A DNA stretch of 64,000 bases from Piscicola geometra (GCA_943735955.1 OX030960.1:7661361-7725360), one strand, 5' to 3'; shown: positions 11,569 through 39,009, counted from the first letter of the stretch. The notes: generated by a model from the sequence alone, not told the origin. Translations and numbers: made by a program.

Positions 11569-14500
11569 ATGTCTCCAGCTCAGATTGTGCGTGAGAAAGA
11601 TTCATTATAGTTCTCTAAGTAATTTCTTCAGTTATTTTTTACATTTATTTCATTAAAGTTCAACTGTGCATAATTATTGTTAAATGTAGGTGATTTTCAA
11701 ATGGACAACGCAATAGAAAAATTTAATTTATTTCCAAAATAAGTGAAAGCGGAATTAATATTTGTATATGTCGAAAATGGGTTTTATGCTCTTTGCCTGC
11801 AAAATAATAATATTTTTATTCGCATGAACAGGAAAACGTGGTAACGGATGTAGTAGACAGCGGTAAGAAGACGAAGAAGTCTAAAAGAAAATCGATTACA
11901 GAGGAGGCTGCAAAAGATGTAGTAGCAGACGAGCTGGAGACAACAAAGAAGAGTAAAAAGAGGAAGAACACAGAGGTGGAAGAGCTTGAGTTGACGCCTA
12001 AGGAATCCAAGAAGGCAAAAGTGAGCAAGAAGAAGAATGGAAAAAGTCCATCCAAGAAAGTTTTAAGCGAACTAGAAGTCGCAAAGAAGAACTCAATAAC
12101 TTTTGAAGATGAAGAAGAAGAAGAAAAGGAAGTGAAGTCTGAAGAAGTAGAGACAGACCCTGGAGAGTTGGCGAACTTCAAGATCTCGGACTACATCAAG
12201 GACAAGCTGAAGAAGATGGGCATATTGCGTTTGTTTCCAGTGCAGTACTTGTCCTTCAAGCACATCTCGGAGGGCCACAACCTGATCCTCAAGGCCAGGA
12301 CTGGATCTGGGAAGACATTGTCCTTTGCCATCCCGGTCGTTGAGATGTTGAACACCAGAGAACACAGCCACAAGAAGAAAACGCCTGCCGTGCTGGTTCT
12401 TGCACCAACCAGGGAACTAACCAAGCAGGTGGCTGACTGCATCGAGGCGATCTGCACGCACACCGTGAAGGTGTTGTGCGTGTACGGAGGCACTCCCATC
12501 TACCCACAAGAACACACCCTCAAGAGTGGGGTGGACATCGTGGTAGGCACGCCAGGAAGGGTTCAAGACCTGATCAACAGGGGCTCTCTGGTGCTGAGTG
12601 ACCTCACGCATGTCATCCTTGACGAGGTCGATCGCATGCTTGACATGGGCTTTGCTCACGACGTCGATCAGATTCTGCAGCTACGCTACTCAGGTCAGTC
12701 TGTAAATATCACTAAACTGAAAAACTCCAATTATATTATATTTAAAAAATATCTAGAAATAAAAATTTAAAAGTATATCATATTTCTTATATTGGTACCA
12801 CACTTGCATTAAACTTATATTTTAAAAAATTGAATTTCATTTTAAATAGTGTTAATTCTTTTTTTTTCTCAAATAATTGTTATATTGGCATTAAAATTGT
12901 CACCAACCACTACAGACACCACCCACGGCAAGCCACAAACGCTCTTCTTCTCGGCCACACTGCCCGACTGGGTTCAGGAGACCGCCTGCAAATACCTGGG
13001 CCCCGATCACAAAGTGGTCGACCTCATCAACGACGACGACGTCAAGACCTCAAAGACTGTGCAGGTTTGTGAGTTGTGGAGTGTGGAGGGTGAATGGAAG
13101 TGTGATTAGTTTTTTAAACACTTTATGTACACCCACTTTCATTTTTTATTTGTACTACCATCCATTTCCTTGCACCACGTTCAATATCATCATCACTACT
13201 CCACATCCATCACTACTAGCACAATAACTACTTCACACTTCTCCACATCTCCACTACCACTTCACCCCCCCCCCCCAGCACCTGGCGATCCAGTGCAGTT
13301 ACCAAGACAGAGCGTCTGCCATCAATGCAGTCCTCAGGGTCTACAGTGGAGCGTGTAGCAGTGGTGGTAGTGGTAATGGCGGGAAAATGAATGGAAAGAA
13401 GGATGGAGGTGACGGGACCAAAAAGGCAGAAGCGAACCAGGGCAGGGCGATCATCTTCTGCAAGACGAAGAGGGACGCTGATGAGTTGGCTGTGTCGCCC
13501 GAGCTGAAGACGTCCGCTCATGTCATCCACGGTGACGTGCCCCAGGATAAGAGAGAGATGGTGCTTAAGGTGAGGGGAGAGAGATGGGGTTGAAAGTGAG
13601 GGGGCGGGGTGTTTAATTTGAGCGATCGAGGAGAGAGTCTGAGACTTTTAAACCTTTGAAAGTTTTCTTTCTTTGTTTTTTTTATATATTTTTTCTCCTC
13701 TTATTTCCCAAGTTTCCCTACATACACCCACCCACCCTCCACACCACAAACATCCACAAGCATTGCCACAACAGGGCTTCAGGGAGGGTCGTTACAGATG
13801 CCTCATAGCGACTGACGTGGCAGCCCGCGGTCTCGACATTCCAGAGGTGGACCTGGTGATCCAGTGCTCTCCTCCACAGGTTTGCAGTGTGGTGTGTGCC
13901 ACGTGGGCTGTTTGACTAAAGGAGTTTAATATTTTTTTACTTTTCAATCTTTGTTAAAGCTTTATAATTAATGTAAGAGGTTAAAAATCAGATTATTTAA
14001 TTGTAAAACTTTTAGTACATTATGTCTACATAATATTTTAAGTATTTTTGCAAACTTTTCATTCAAAATTTCTCTTTCCTCTCATTCCATCTTACCTACC
14101 TCACCGCATCCAACCACGCCATCTTGCACCCCTTCAGGACGTGGAGTCGTACATTCACAGGTCAGGCAGGACGGGCAGGGCAGGACGCACTGGCACATGT
14201 GTCTTGTTCTACAAGCGGAACGAGGAGTGGGAGGTGAAGTCTCTCGAGAATAGGACGGTGAGGTGGAGGAAGTGGTGGTGGTGGTGTTGGTGCTGGTAGT
14301 GGTGGTGGTGGTTGGAATGGTGCTAAGAGTGTTGGTGACTTATTGGATTGGTGCTATTCTTTTCGATTTATAGTTATATGCAATTTGAAGAATTGATTTT
14401 GTGTTGTTTTAAATTATAGTTTTATGCCATTTTTTATGGGAAAAAATTTGCTTTTATAAATCTTTAAATTTGAAATGAAGATATAATATTCAAAGATGTT

Positions 14501-15808
14501 TTCTTAAATTTGTATTTATTATTCACTACCATCTCCCCCTCCAGAACATCTCCTTCAAGCGCACAGGCGTTCCGACCACACACGACCTCATCAGTGCCGC
14601 CGCTGATGATGCTGTCAGGTTGTGTCATTTATCGAACTTATTCTATTCATACAATTTTTATTATACTTTATTTAAAATCAGGATAATGATGATGGTGGCA
14701 GTGATGGAGATGATGAATTGTTAAAAATATTACTACATGTTTCATTTTCGCGCTTAAATTAAAACTTCTGTTAATAATTATTTTAAATATAATTATTCTT
14801 TGTTGCAGAGTGATTGACAACGTGACATTGGAAGCCTCCGCCCACTTCGAGACGCTGGCCAATCAGATGATCGAAGAGAAGGGGGCAGCCCTGTGTCTCA
14901 GTCGCGCATTGGCTGTCATTTCAGGCTTCACTGAGGTCAAGCAGAGGTCAATGCTCAACAACAGAGAGGTTCGTTGGAAGAATTTTAAATTATTGTGTTT
15001 TAATTGTAATTAAATGTTTAAAATCATTTAATTAATTAGAATTTAGATTTTAAAAACAGTTTATTTAATTATAATCAAGATTTTTAAAAATACAAAATAA
15101 TTTCCTATTTAGCTTACAAATAAACCCCCTGTCAGGGCTTCGTCACGCACACGTTCAGGTCGACGTGGGAGATCAAGCACCTTACGTACGTGTGGAACAG
15201 CCTCAAGCGCTTCCTCTCCGAGACGCTCACCAATAAGATCCAGGGCATGAGGTTCTGCAAGGACCGTAAGGTTCGTTTCCAGGGGGGAAGGGCAATTCGG
15301 GAGGGGGGGGTTAATATTTAAGTTTTTTTTAATCATTATGAATATTTTAATCGTTTGAATATTCAAGTTATTTTTCATAATTGACTAAGATTCATTAAAA
15401 TAAATTTTACAATGATTAATTAATCGATTTTAATTAATTTTCTTTCTTGCCACCATTCATCAGGGTGTAGTGTTTGACGTTCCGAGTGACGTTTGCGGAG
15501 AGTTCGACAGCGCATGGAAAGACGGAGACAAAGACACCCTCACTAAGACACTCACACTGCCAGAACTAGAAGAATCCAGAAGTTATAACAGCACATACAG
15601 CAATGGTGGTGGTGGTTACAGCAGCAGAGGTGGTAGTGGTGGTGGTTTTAGGGGTCGGGGTGGGTATGGTAGTGGTGGAGGAAACCAGAGGAGTAACTCT
15701 AGGGGAGGTGGTTATGGAAGAGGTGGTGGAGGGGGATTCACTAGAGGCAGGGGTTTTCAAAACGGTAGTGGGGGAGGCGGTGCTGCAACCCATAAAAAAT
15801 TCGATTAA
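11569..15808 (+). CDS. DDX21: Nucleolar DEAD-box RNA helicase DDX21/DDX50
   Basis: ATP-dependent RNA helicase of the nucleolus, acting in rRNA transcription and processing. Ten exons: 11569-11586, 11832-12693, 12916-13064, 13279-13569, 13775-13879, 14138-14257, 14545-14618, 14809-14968, 15136-15270, 15464-15808; 2259 nt, 752 aa. Residues 7-130 are a Lys/Glu-rich nucleolar-type tail. Helicase core motifs: ARTGSGKT (161-168), APTREL, TPGR, DEVD (270-273), SAT (306-308), then [12 protein letters not shown] and [11 protein letters not shown] (482-492). DEVD in place of DEAD is the usual form in DDX21/50. A GUCT-type domain covers about 560-640, and a Gly/Arg-rich RGG tail about 665-752. Exon 1 codes only six residues; its donor GTGCGT is used elsewhere in the window. 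AATAAA follows at 15946-15951. Confidence 0.95.
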
Positions 15809-16106
15809 TGCAGGATTTATTTAGGTTTTTAGTTTATTTATCAATTGTTGAATCATAAATACATTTGTTGCCTCATCCCTCCGTTATAGGAAAATTCTCT
15901 ATAATATATTGAAAATGTGGTTTATCATTGATTTATTAATGATCAAATAAAAAGAATTAATTATGGATGAGTTGATGAATTATATAGTTATATAGAATAA
16001 TAAATCATAAGCTCGTCCTGGTTAACGCCAGTTTAGTCATATTCGTTGTTGTATTGTGTAATATATAAGAATATATTGTATGGATAAAACAGTGAAGTTG
16101 AGGTGG
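15809..16106. other. Convergent 3' region of DDX21 and POLD2
   Basis: 298 bp between the two stop codons. AATAAA on plus at 15946-15951 (another at 15999-16004) serves DDX21. TTTATT at 15932-15937 is AATAAA on minus and is the first good candidate for POLD2, so the two transcripts may overlap at their 3' ends. Confidence 0.5.
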
Positions 16107-17495
16107 TTACAGAAGCACCTTGACTGCCTCGCAATGGAGCTTCCTCAGGTTGACGAGCACTGCAGTCTTGGTGGTCCTGAAGACTGGAATGGACAAGAGG
16201 AGACTTTTGTGTCCGTGTTCACTTACGCAGTGCTTGAATGAGAAATGAGGTTGGTTGGCTGTGAAGTAAATGTGGGGAGTGTGCCTGATGAAGAAGGGAT
16301 CATGGTCTTCGTAGGGATAACACGCTACGGTGTCAGGGCACGAGGGAGCCAAGTGTCCGAAGGTTAGGGTGTGTTGGAGGATGGAGAGAGGGTCTGTGAT
16401 GTTGGAGATGCTTGCGATGTCTTTGGTGGCTTGACCAGACGTGCCCAGTATCTCGCATCCGTTTATGCTGCAGTTGTAGGGATTGGGACAGTAGTGGACG
16501 GAAGAGAGAGTGGATGAGAAGGGGAAAAGACATGGGTGAAGTGGTTTTTGGGGAAGAGCAAAGCTGGTGGGATCGTTGGGGCCTGGGATAATGTCGACAG
16601 AAGTGTTGATTGCTAGTTGGTAGATCAGGTGGTCAAACTGCTTCAGAGCCGTCTTCACCAACATCTCCTCCTCCCGCATCTGACCCTTCTTCTGCCTGCC
16701 ATGACTCAAGCCCTCTCTCTCGACCAGGCCGTTCGCAAACGAATTGCCCGCCACCACCACTCTAACCACCCTCCCAATGTTGCCTCCTTCACCCCCCAGC
16801 AATGCCCCATTCACCATGTCAAACAGCAATTGTAGCTCAAATAAGTGCACATCATTTGCACCACCCACCTCAACTCCTGACACGAACAACACATACACAT
16901 CTTCAACACAACCTTCAATTTTCTCTTCAACTTCCTCCATGCTTCTGTACACCATCTCTTCCACCTCAAACCTTCCACTCTTCTCTTCCTGCTTGCCAAC
17001 CACAGCTACAGTGACTCCAGTGACACAATCATCTGCCTCAATCTCCCCCTTCAAGACTATCCTCTGAATCTCATCCTCCAGTATCACCACGTCTGAGATA
17101 TCTGTAAACTTTTCCTGTGAAAAGTGAAATTAATTTTAACACCGGTTTAATCAACACGAATGAATCTCGTCTGCAGACGTTGATACCTTGATGGGCTGAG
17201 GTTCAAGTTGATGTTCTTCGCTGATCTCTCTCAAAATGTTCGGCTTGTTCACCATCTGCTTGAACAACGTCCCAACTACCACACACCTCTCTCCAGCTAC
17301 CAATTCTGAAAGCCTCTTGATTGCAATGTCTTCACCAAATCTTTTTCTTGCAGCATTCTCTAAATTATCTCTACTCTGAGCCAGACGTGACGAATATATA
17401 TTCGCATACTGTCGACTATAATTTCTAAATCTTTGAATAAATTTTCCATTTTTATCCACATAGTTCGCTTTTGTTCTTTCAGTAAAATCTGCCAT
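16107..17495 (-). CDS. POLD2: DNA polymerase delta subunit 2 (p50, B subunit)
   Basis: Non-catalytic B subunit linking the Pol delta catalytic chain to the other subunits during nuclear DNA replication. Two exons on minus, 17187-17495 and 16107-17114, with an intron of 72 bp; 1317 nt, 438 aa (human about 469). Family landmarks in order: QRFRNYSRQYANIYSSRL near the N-terminus, CVVVGTLFKQM, ILEDEIQRIVLKG with the OB fold, then the inactivated phosphodiesterase fold with LFVSGVEVGG, VVVAGNSF, DIIPGPNDPTSFALPQKPLH, ILGTSGQ, FGHLAPSCPDT, and CPHVYF-like PHIYFTANQP near the end, then VLVNLRKL. Only one intron is unusual in this intron-rich window. It is divergent from DNAL4 with 157 bp between starts. 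Confidence 0.95.
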
Positions 17496-17652
17496 TGCTA
17501 CTGAATGAAAGCCGCCTAATACTTAAATTAACTTTTCAACTTTAAAAGCATGAAATAGTAAGCGCTTGTTCCTATGGTGACCCTTTTAAAATGATTTTAA
17601 AGATTTAGATTTTAAAGAAATTACTTTAGCAAAGTTTAACACTTGAATAAGA
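17496..17652. promoter_or_regulatory. Compact bidirectional promoter POLD2 / DNAL4
   Basis: Only 157 bp lie between the two start codons of oppositely transcribed genes, so both promoters and 5' UTRs must fit here. No TATA box stands out. The call is inferred from spacing. Confidence 0.55.
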
Positions 17653-18210
17653 ATGACTGAAGAAACTGCGGATAAAAAAGATGAGCCAAAAAGATACACT
17701 TATCCCCTTTTACAAGTTTGCACTTGCAAAAAACTTCGAAATGTATTAATAGAGGAAAATACCATTTCCATTGAAATATAATTATTAAATAAACTTATTT
17801 ATTTAATTAAGTTATCTAATTCTTACATTTAAATTTTTATTCAGAAGTCCGACATGAATGAAGAATTGAAGGCAGAGGCGATGGAGTTGTGTGTGACTGC
17901 GTGTGAGAAGTTCGCTAATAACAACGAAGTTCATAACTTTTATTACATTTCTATGATACCATTTAACCTTTACACAAGATAAAATTTAATATAAATATAT
18001 TTAATTGATTGATTAATTGTTTAACAGAATAAAATTCTACTACAGCAAGCAGCTAAGATGATAAAAGAGCTGATGGATAAGAAGTTTGGACCTCCGTGGA
18101 ACGTGTGCATAGGCGAAGGTTTTGGCTTCGAAGTCACCTACCACAAGAAGAACCTCCTCTACATGTACTTTGGCGGGAACATCGGCATTCTCGTTTGGAA
18201 GATATCGTAA
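17653..18210 (+). CDS. DNAL4: Dynein light chain 4, axonemal
   Basis: LC8-fold light chain of axonemal outer-arm dynein, implying ciliated or flagellated cells. Three exons: 17653-17715, 17845-17928, 18046-18210; 312 nt, 103 aa (human 105). Conserved stretches: SDM.EE with MELCVTACEKFANNNE (about 33-49), AAKMIKELMDKKFG, IGEGFGFEVTYHKKNLLYMY, FGGNIGILVWK at the C-terminus. For exon 3 I chose the acceptor at 18045 over the one at 18027. The later site gives NNNE-QAAKMIKE, matching the family; the earlier site is also in frame and would add six residues (NKILLQ). AATAAA occurs at 18266-18271. Confidence 0.95.
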
Positions 18211-18497
18211 AGATGTGGTGAAAAGAAAAAAGTATATAATATTGCTCGTAAATGCAGCAACTTTGAATAAAATTAGTTGTACAAAATAAATTTTATTGGA
18301 TAAAACTTTGAGATTTTTTTGCACGTTCAATCACTAAGTTGAAACAATAGTTTCATTACTCCACACAAAAAATTCGGTGCAGAAAAAAACATTCAATGAT
18401 ACAAATTCCTAGCTAAGCAAAAAACTTCAAACCATCCAATAATTATAATTAAATGGTTATAATTATAATTAAATTATAATCAATCTGTTCTGATGGC

Positions 18498-19740
18498 TCA
18501 GTACTCGGGCAGAGGGCTCAGAAGGCAGTTAATGATGTCCTCATACCTCGCCTGTGGACCACTCACTCCTGACTCCTTGAACAGGCGGTCGACTGAAAGA
18601 TGCGAGCAATTAAATGAGGATAAAATTCATTTTTACTGGGGCGTTGATGGTACGGCGAATGCGATGAATTTAAGCTTCAATTTTAAGGATTAAAATTATG
18701 CATTGTCCTTCAATAAAAATTATATTTAATTATTAAGTTAATGTTATGCATTGTCCTTCAATAAAAATTATATTAAATTATTAAGTTAAAGTTATGCATT
18801 GTTCAAGATGTCAAAACCTTCAGCATCTGTAAGCTTGTCTCCGAATTTCGTCAGAATATTTTTCAGTTCAGCTGCAGGAATCATTCCTGCAAAAATGATA
18901 AATAAATTCATTCACCATTCATCACTATCCATTATGAATTCCTATTCACCACTATCCGTCATCCATTCATCATTCACCACTACTCCTTAACCATTCCACA
19001 TTCACCACTACCTAGCCATTATGCATTCCTCAAGAATCAAAGCTCACCGGTGTTACGTGGATCTTGAGCCTGAAAGGCCTCTATGATGTCCTTCTGACAC
19101 TTCTCCACCTTAGAGTGTTTCTCCAGGATGGTGATGAAGGTCGCGAAGTCGATTTTGCCGTCTTACCGGTGTAGTTTAGTTTCAATCAATCAAATAAATT
19201 TATACAGCGCTTTTTAATTTATTAAAGTTCAAGATGTTTAAGTAACGCAGGTCTTTTGATCGTATTATAATAGTGGCTTTAGTTAAGATATAATTTTGAA
19301 TAATTTTTTTATTATTATGTTAAAAACGCCTTTGTAGGGTGTATGAGTGAATCATTAAAATACTTCCAGTTAATTAAAATGCTTAGATTCAAATACATAT
19401 AAAATTCTAAAAGAGTTTCGACATTTTAAAAACCCAAGCGCTTCAAAAATCTTCGACAAACTTTTTGCATATTCGACATAGAACCTCTCGGCTTCGGCCA
19501 GTGTGGGAGAGAATGCCAGAGACCTCATGATGGTGGTGAGCTGTTCCTTCGAGCTGATAACCCTTTCTCTCGCGTACAGGGAGAAGCAGTCTCTGAATTC
19601 TAGGTTGAGAGAGTGTTTGTGGTAAAAAATATTGATGGAGTGGTAGTTGAGAGGAATTGTTTGATGGGATATCGACTTTATATTAATTAATTAATTAAGT
19701 TATGTATTTATTGGCACCTTCAATGTCGGCTTCATCGAAA
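18498..19740 (-). CDS. CALML4: Calmodulin-like protein 4 (CALML4-like), 5' end incomplete
   Basis: EF-hand protein of the CALML4 type, a light chain in brush-border and stereocilia myosin complexes in vertebrates. Exons on minus: (?)-19740 to 19718, 19462-19599, 19048-19161, 18818-18886, 18498-18592; about 145 aa, phases consistent. The reading runs FDEADIEEFRDCFSLYARE, KEQLTTIMRSLAFSPT, KNGKIDFATFITILEKH, MIPAAELKNILTKFGDKLTD, VDRLFKES. It ends LLSPLPEY. EF-hand helices are clear, but the loops lack the D-x-D/N-x-D pattern, so calcium binding is unlikely, as in known CALML4. The initiator exon upstream of 19740 was not found: an in-frame TAA lies just above, so an acceptor (probably CTATCAG at 19741-19747) joins an unseen exon. 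Confidence 0.82.
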
Positions 19741-22625
19741 CTGATAGCCTTTTAAATTGTGTTTTATGATTTTTAATACGTTAGGTTGAATAATTGTTAA
19801 ATTAAAAGTATGAAGATATAAACTTTTTGGATAAACGCTACTTGAAACGTAAAAAAATATTATATTTACTTATAAGAATGATTACTGAGTATAAAAGTAT
19901 TCGGCTTGAAGAGCTGGTTTTTCAAATTTGTAAAACAAAATTATATTTCAAGATGCCGAACCATGATAACTAGATATTCTCCCAGGTGGTACTACAGTGA
20001 CGTTGTAAATGTTCTTTGTTATCACCGAAAGTAATTTAGGTGTGGTTTACCTGGATTAACTGAAGCATAAATCTAATTAACCAAAAGTGAGTTTAAGTAA
20101 TAAAAGAATTTGTAAAATAAGTTTCATTTTTAGAAATACTATTTCTTCTATTACAACAGTTTTTGTTGAAAGTTTTTCAAAATTTATAAAAAATTATTGT
20201 TTAATATTTTTTAAACATTATTTTCATATCAATTTCAAAAGAAATGCATAATTAACTAGAACTATACCAAGTTCACTAATCGACTTCATACAAATAATCG
20301 AACTAACTACTAAAAAGAATACGATTTAAGTTCGAATAGTGTTCGTCGATGTTCCAGACAAAACCTGCACAAGCCTGGAAAAGGTGTATAACATTAGTTT
20401 TTCTATTCCTTAATTATATCGTTTCATATTGACTCTTTAAATAAATAAAATAATTAATTAACGCTCATAAATTGATTAGCTGAAACAATTATTCATAAAT
20501 GGATTAATACGTGACACTAATGTCCATCTGATGGAACTGTTAGACTGAATCGAATCAAATACATTTTTACAATTCGATACTGACTCGAAAGTTCTTATAG
20601 TAGTACAAATCGATAATATCTTACAAAGCAAAATTTAGGAAAGTGATAAATATACAAAAATGTAAGCAGAAAGAATAAATGTAGTTTCTTCTATTCAATA
20701 TTCTATTTTTGCATGTTATTGATTTTAAGTTTATATTTAAAACACCGAAATAAATAAAATGTTCTAAATTACAACATCGTCATTGGCTGGAATTTGGTCT
20801 GTTATCGAAAAATTCTACATTTTGATTCGCTACAAAGTGGGTTACTTTTTTTATAGGTCATTCTGGTTTAGGCTTTTTAATAAATTCTGAATTAGTTTCT
20901 TGAAGATATTTAAACGCGTTAAAAGTATTGAATATAAGAATTATTCTTATATTTTCTCCAATATAGTATTTTTACCAATTTAGTTAATACATAAGACTGT
21001 GGCAGAAAAACGTGACTTATTCGGTGAGTTAAATTGCTTTAAAATTAAACTAAATTAAAATTTCGATACTTATTTTAAGATAGTTTTTATATTGAAAGTG
21101 TAATTTTATTATTTCTGAACAATATATATCTTAATTAAGTTTTTTCAATGATCAGCTGATGCCTGTCACTTTCGAAAATAGTCTTTCAAAAACTAAACAG
21201 TAAATTATTTAACCATCCCATCATCATATTTTCCCAATAAGAATAATCCTTTTATTTTATAATATATAGGCATAAATTATATATTTCTACCTGGTAGAAC
21301 TATATTTATTTTTCATAATTATTTTCTCCACTGCTTTAAAAACATTATAATTTCAGAGCTTTTGTACTACCTCTAGAGGAAACCATCTACAGCTTTTTAG
21401 ATCTATGGAGGACTAGAAGTTTCCAAAGAATTTTGGCTTGGAGCATGATCAATCAAAATCATGATGCTGATGTTGTGGATTTGAATGATAAAGAAAAGAA
21501 AATTTGATGTCTTCCCCAGCATTGATATTCCTAATCCAGTATGGTTATCTTGTGTAGAGACCACTGTCTCTCTTCTGTCACAACCCTTGATGTATTTGAT
21601 AGTGCACTTCTAAAGTAATACATTACATATGGATATGAAAAAATAAGATATAGCATAGAAAACAGAAGAAAAGCTCGGAGAATTTTGTATGCCCATTAGC
21701 AACTCCACAGTGATCTTCAGTAGGCAGTGTGTAACAAGGCACACGATTCTTGGACATCTTACAGATTTATTCCAAACAAAATCATCTTGTCCTAGACAGT
21801 AAGCACATTCGAGTCTGGGAAGGGAACCAGATCATTTTTTGTGCACCAATGATGTACTGCATCAAACTGAGTGAGAAGTTATTAGACAGACAGCAAAAGA
21901 AAACTGTATTTTTTAGTAGGTCTACTTTTTAAGTATATATTTTTCCTTGTTGATTCAAAGCTTTTTTTATCTCATAAATTACTCTTTGTTAAACTAGCCT
22001 AGTTGTATAACAGCCTTATAAGCCACTAGATCATTGCAAACCTCTTCAACTGCTTTCTTTGTGTTTACCAAAGATCTCTTTTAACACCGTGAGTTTTTAT
22101 TATCACTGTATCATATTTTATATTCTACATGTATAATACATTGTGTATATATTTTAAGTTATTATTTAATATATCATTTTTCATTTCTTCACATCTCCGT
22201 AGGCAATTTGTCTTCTTACCAAATCACTCACGGAATATTAAATGATTAAGTCTTCATCTTACACCTCTCTGCATACACTTGAGCAAACTCCAGAATATCT
22301 CATAATAATAATAATAATAAAATAACAATACAAAAAAATATATACCTATAATAATACCATTTAATTTAACTTTCCACGCATTGAACTTTTTAAGCCAAAT
22401 TTTTTCTGAATTATGACAAAATGTACAAATAATAAAACCATTTAACTCGAAAGTAACTGACTTGACCTGATTTGTTGTATCTGAGTTCTATTCCTGGCTA
22501 GATCTAGATTTTTTAACATTAGTTCTAGCGTCGAAAAAATTTGTATTAAGAATTTTTAACACAAATTTTTATAATCAAAATACATGTATCTGAAGATTGT
22601 TTCTTCTTTGCAGGACTGACATTAA
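19741..22625. other. AT-rich region between CALML4 and sestrin
   Basis: Should contain the first CALML4 exon, both promoters and sestrin 5' UTR. A plausible 5' UTR acceptor TTTGCAG is at 22608-22614. No protein-coding similarity was recognised at 21360-21930, the only part less AT-rich than the rest. Confidence 0.4.
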
Positions 22626-36164
<13,539 letters not shown>

Positions 36165-36611
36165 TGATGGTGACAATGATGGTTATAATGATGGCGATGA
36201 TGATGATGACGACGACGATGATGCTGCTGCTGATGATGATGATGATGGTGGTGATGATGATGCTAGAACAATTGATTATTTTTAATAATGGATTCAAGCT
36301 TCGCGCTTTTTTATCCACGACGATGGCGATAAAGTTTGTAAGAACAACAACAACAAACATAATATTAATAATAATTATTATATTAATGATTATGATAATG
36401 ATTGTGATAATGATTATGATAATGATAATGATAATGATAATGATTATGATAATGATTATGATAATGATCTTGATAATGATTATGATTATGATAATGATCT
36501 TGATAATGATTATGATTATGATAATGATTTTGATAATGATAGTTCAGACGTTCAATGATTTCTTAAACTTCTAGCTACTTTGTTGCTATTAGCTTTTGCG
36601 CTATATTTACT

Positions 36612-36895
36612 TGATGGGTGGATGGATGGATGAGTGAATAGATGGATAGATGGATGAGTGAATAGATAGATGGATGGATGAGTGAATAGATGGGTGGATG
36701 GATGTGGGAGTGGGTGGATGGAAGGATTGATGTATGAGTGGATGAATGGAAGGATTTGTTGGTTGGTTGGTTAGATGAATGGGTGGGTAAGGGGTGGGTG
36801 GCTGTGTAGATAGATAGATAGATGAATGGATGGATGGATGGATAGGTGGGTAGATGGATAAGTATGTAGATGGATGGATGGATAGACGGGTGGAT
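36612..36895. repeat. Degenerate (GGAT)n array
   Basis: GGAT tetramers with GAGTGAATA and GGGTGG variants. Confidence 0.88.
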
Positions 36896-39009
36896 GCATT
36901 CATGCATTTTTCATCTTGGTGACCATAAGCAATATCTTGATAGTGAGGCGGAAGTAGGTCAAAAGTGGTTCACGCAAGTCGCTCTCAACGCTTGTCGCCT
37001 TATATAATCATTATCAATATCATCACTTTTATTTTCATTCTTTAAAATGATTTTTATTAATATCAATTGTTTTAATATCATTATTTTTTAAATATCATCA
37101 TTATTATTTGTTTTAATATTATCATTATTACTATTAATTTTAATAATTTTTTTTTCTATTATTATTAATGCTTACGTCATTACGGGAATTGTTATCATGA
37201 TGTAATAACAGGCGAGGTTTACCTGATCTTTGTTTCAATGCTTTGCAGCATGGTAAATCATTATAGTATTACTACACGCGTCTAGTTCTTTATACGTGTG
37301 TGTGTGTGTGTGTTCTTGTGTTTGTGTGTGTGGTTGTGTGTATGTTTGTGGGTGTATGTGCGTGTGAGTGTGTTCGTGTGCTCGTGGCATTGGCATTGTA
37401 TGTGGCATTATTTCGTTACCTTTTTCTTTGTACACCACTTCGATACTAGAACTTTCGTTTGAACTGGAGCTGTACGTCCTATTTATACGCCTTTGTACAC
37501 CGTGTGAAAGTATCACTATCAAGATCCCTGGAATAGGGTCATATCAGATGATGATGATGATAATGATGAGGATGATGATGGTTGTGATGATGACGATATC
37601 AGATTTTCAAGTTTTAGAATTAATTCACAGACCGTAACTCTAGATTTTTAAGTTTCAGATTCGTGATATTAAAGGAATCTAGAGATATTTATATATTTAA
37701 ATTAAATGTCGATGATGATGATAGTAGTGATGAGGATGGTTTTGATGATGATGATCAGGTGCAGAATCATAATCAGGATGTTTGTGAAGGACTTTGTTCT
37801 GCTGAATAACTTTTTGTTGCTCGATCAACTTCACTTACGTACCTTTTCTTATCTTATTGATTACACAGCAATTATTTTCTTTTAACCAAATTAAATGAAT
37901 ATCGCGAGGCTTTATTGGTGCATTTTTGTATATCCTTATCACCCGCCTACTTGCCATTTTTAGTCTGAAAGTACTAACGTCTTTTAGAAATTTTAAATTC
38001 ATTATTTGGATTTATTATGTTATTCATTTTTAATTATTTTTCTAAAATTCTGATAATTTTGTAAAATGAAACGCTTTAATAAACTATAAACTTTCTATAA
38101 ATGCTTTTAACTCTAGTAATCACAGACTTTACAGTAAAGATTACTGTAAAGTAAAATTACTTTATTCTGTTAAGATTACTGAAAAAGCTCGCAATAATCT
38201 AATTTTAAGACTTATATTTATATTTTATATTCTGAAATGATAGCAGACTGGCGGATAGTTTGTGTAAAGTCTGAAAAGGATAAAGTCGATGCATTGGTGT
38301 GGCCATTGAGGAGCTGAAAGATGGTAATATTATGATATAATGAGCAGAATAAACAAATAGTGATAATAATAATATGGATTAAAATACTAATTTTATATAA
38401 AATATAAATAATATTTCCTAATAAAACAATAATAATATAGGATTCTTGTGCAAGATGCACACACACAAAGTGAGAATGTACAAATAGAAGATTTCAATGG
38501 GCCGTATAATGAGTATATTGGTCGGACGTTTGTGTGTGTGTGTGTGCGGGTGTGTGTGTGTTTATGCAGCAAGGTGGAATGAAGAGAATTATAAATATTG
38601 TACATTTACCGCATAAACAAAAAAAATACCTCCGAAACAATCTAATTAAATGCACTTATAAAATAAAATCTTAAATAAATTAATGAATAAAGGATTGAAC
38701 ATATTGAGAGGCTGGGCAAGCAGTATCAGCATGGGTCCCACACAAACAACAAACATTTATTATTATGATGGCATACTAATGTGCCAATTAATTAGTCCCC
38801 AATTAAATTAATTACTCAATTAAGATTGAGATTGTTTAGTAATAATAATTAAATTAAAATATACATAAATAAGCCCTAAACACCATCAAAAGCACACTAC
38901 ACGTCGCTGATATTGGTTATGAAGAAGTCCTGAAAGTATCGAATAGAGAAATGTACGCGTTGGAAAGATACTTTAATAATAATAAATTAATAAAAAAATA
39001 ATATTACAT

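Noticed and set aside
21360..21932. Possible gene remnant upstream of sestrin
   Set aside because: A 60-codon open frame has no recognisable motif, and no splice-consistent neighbours were found.
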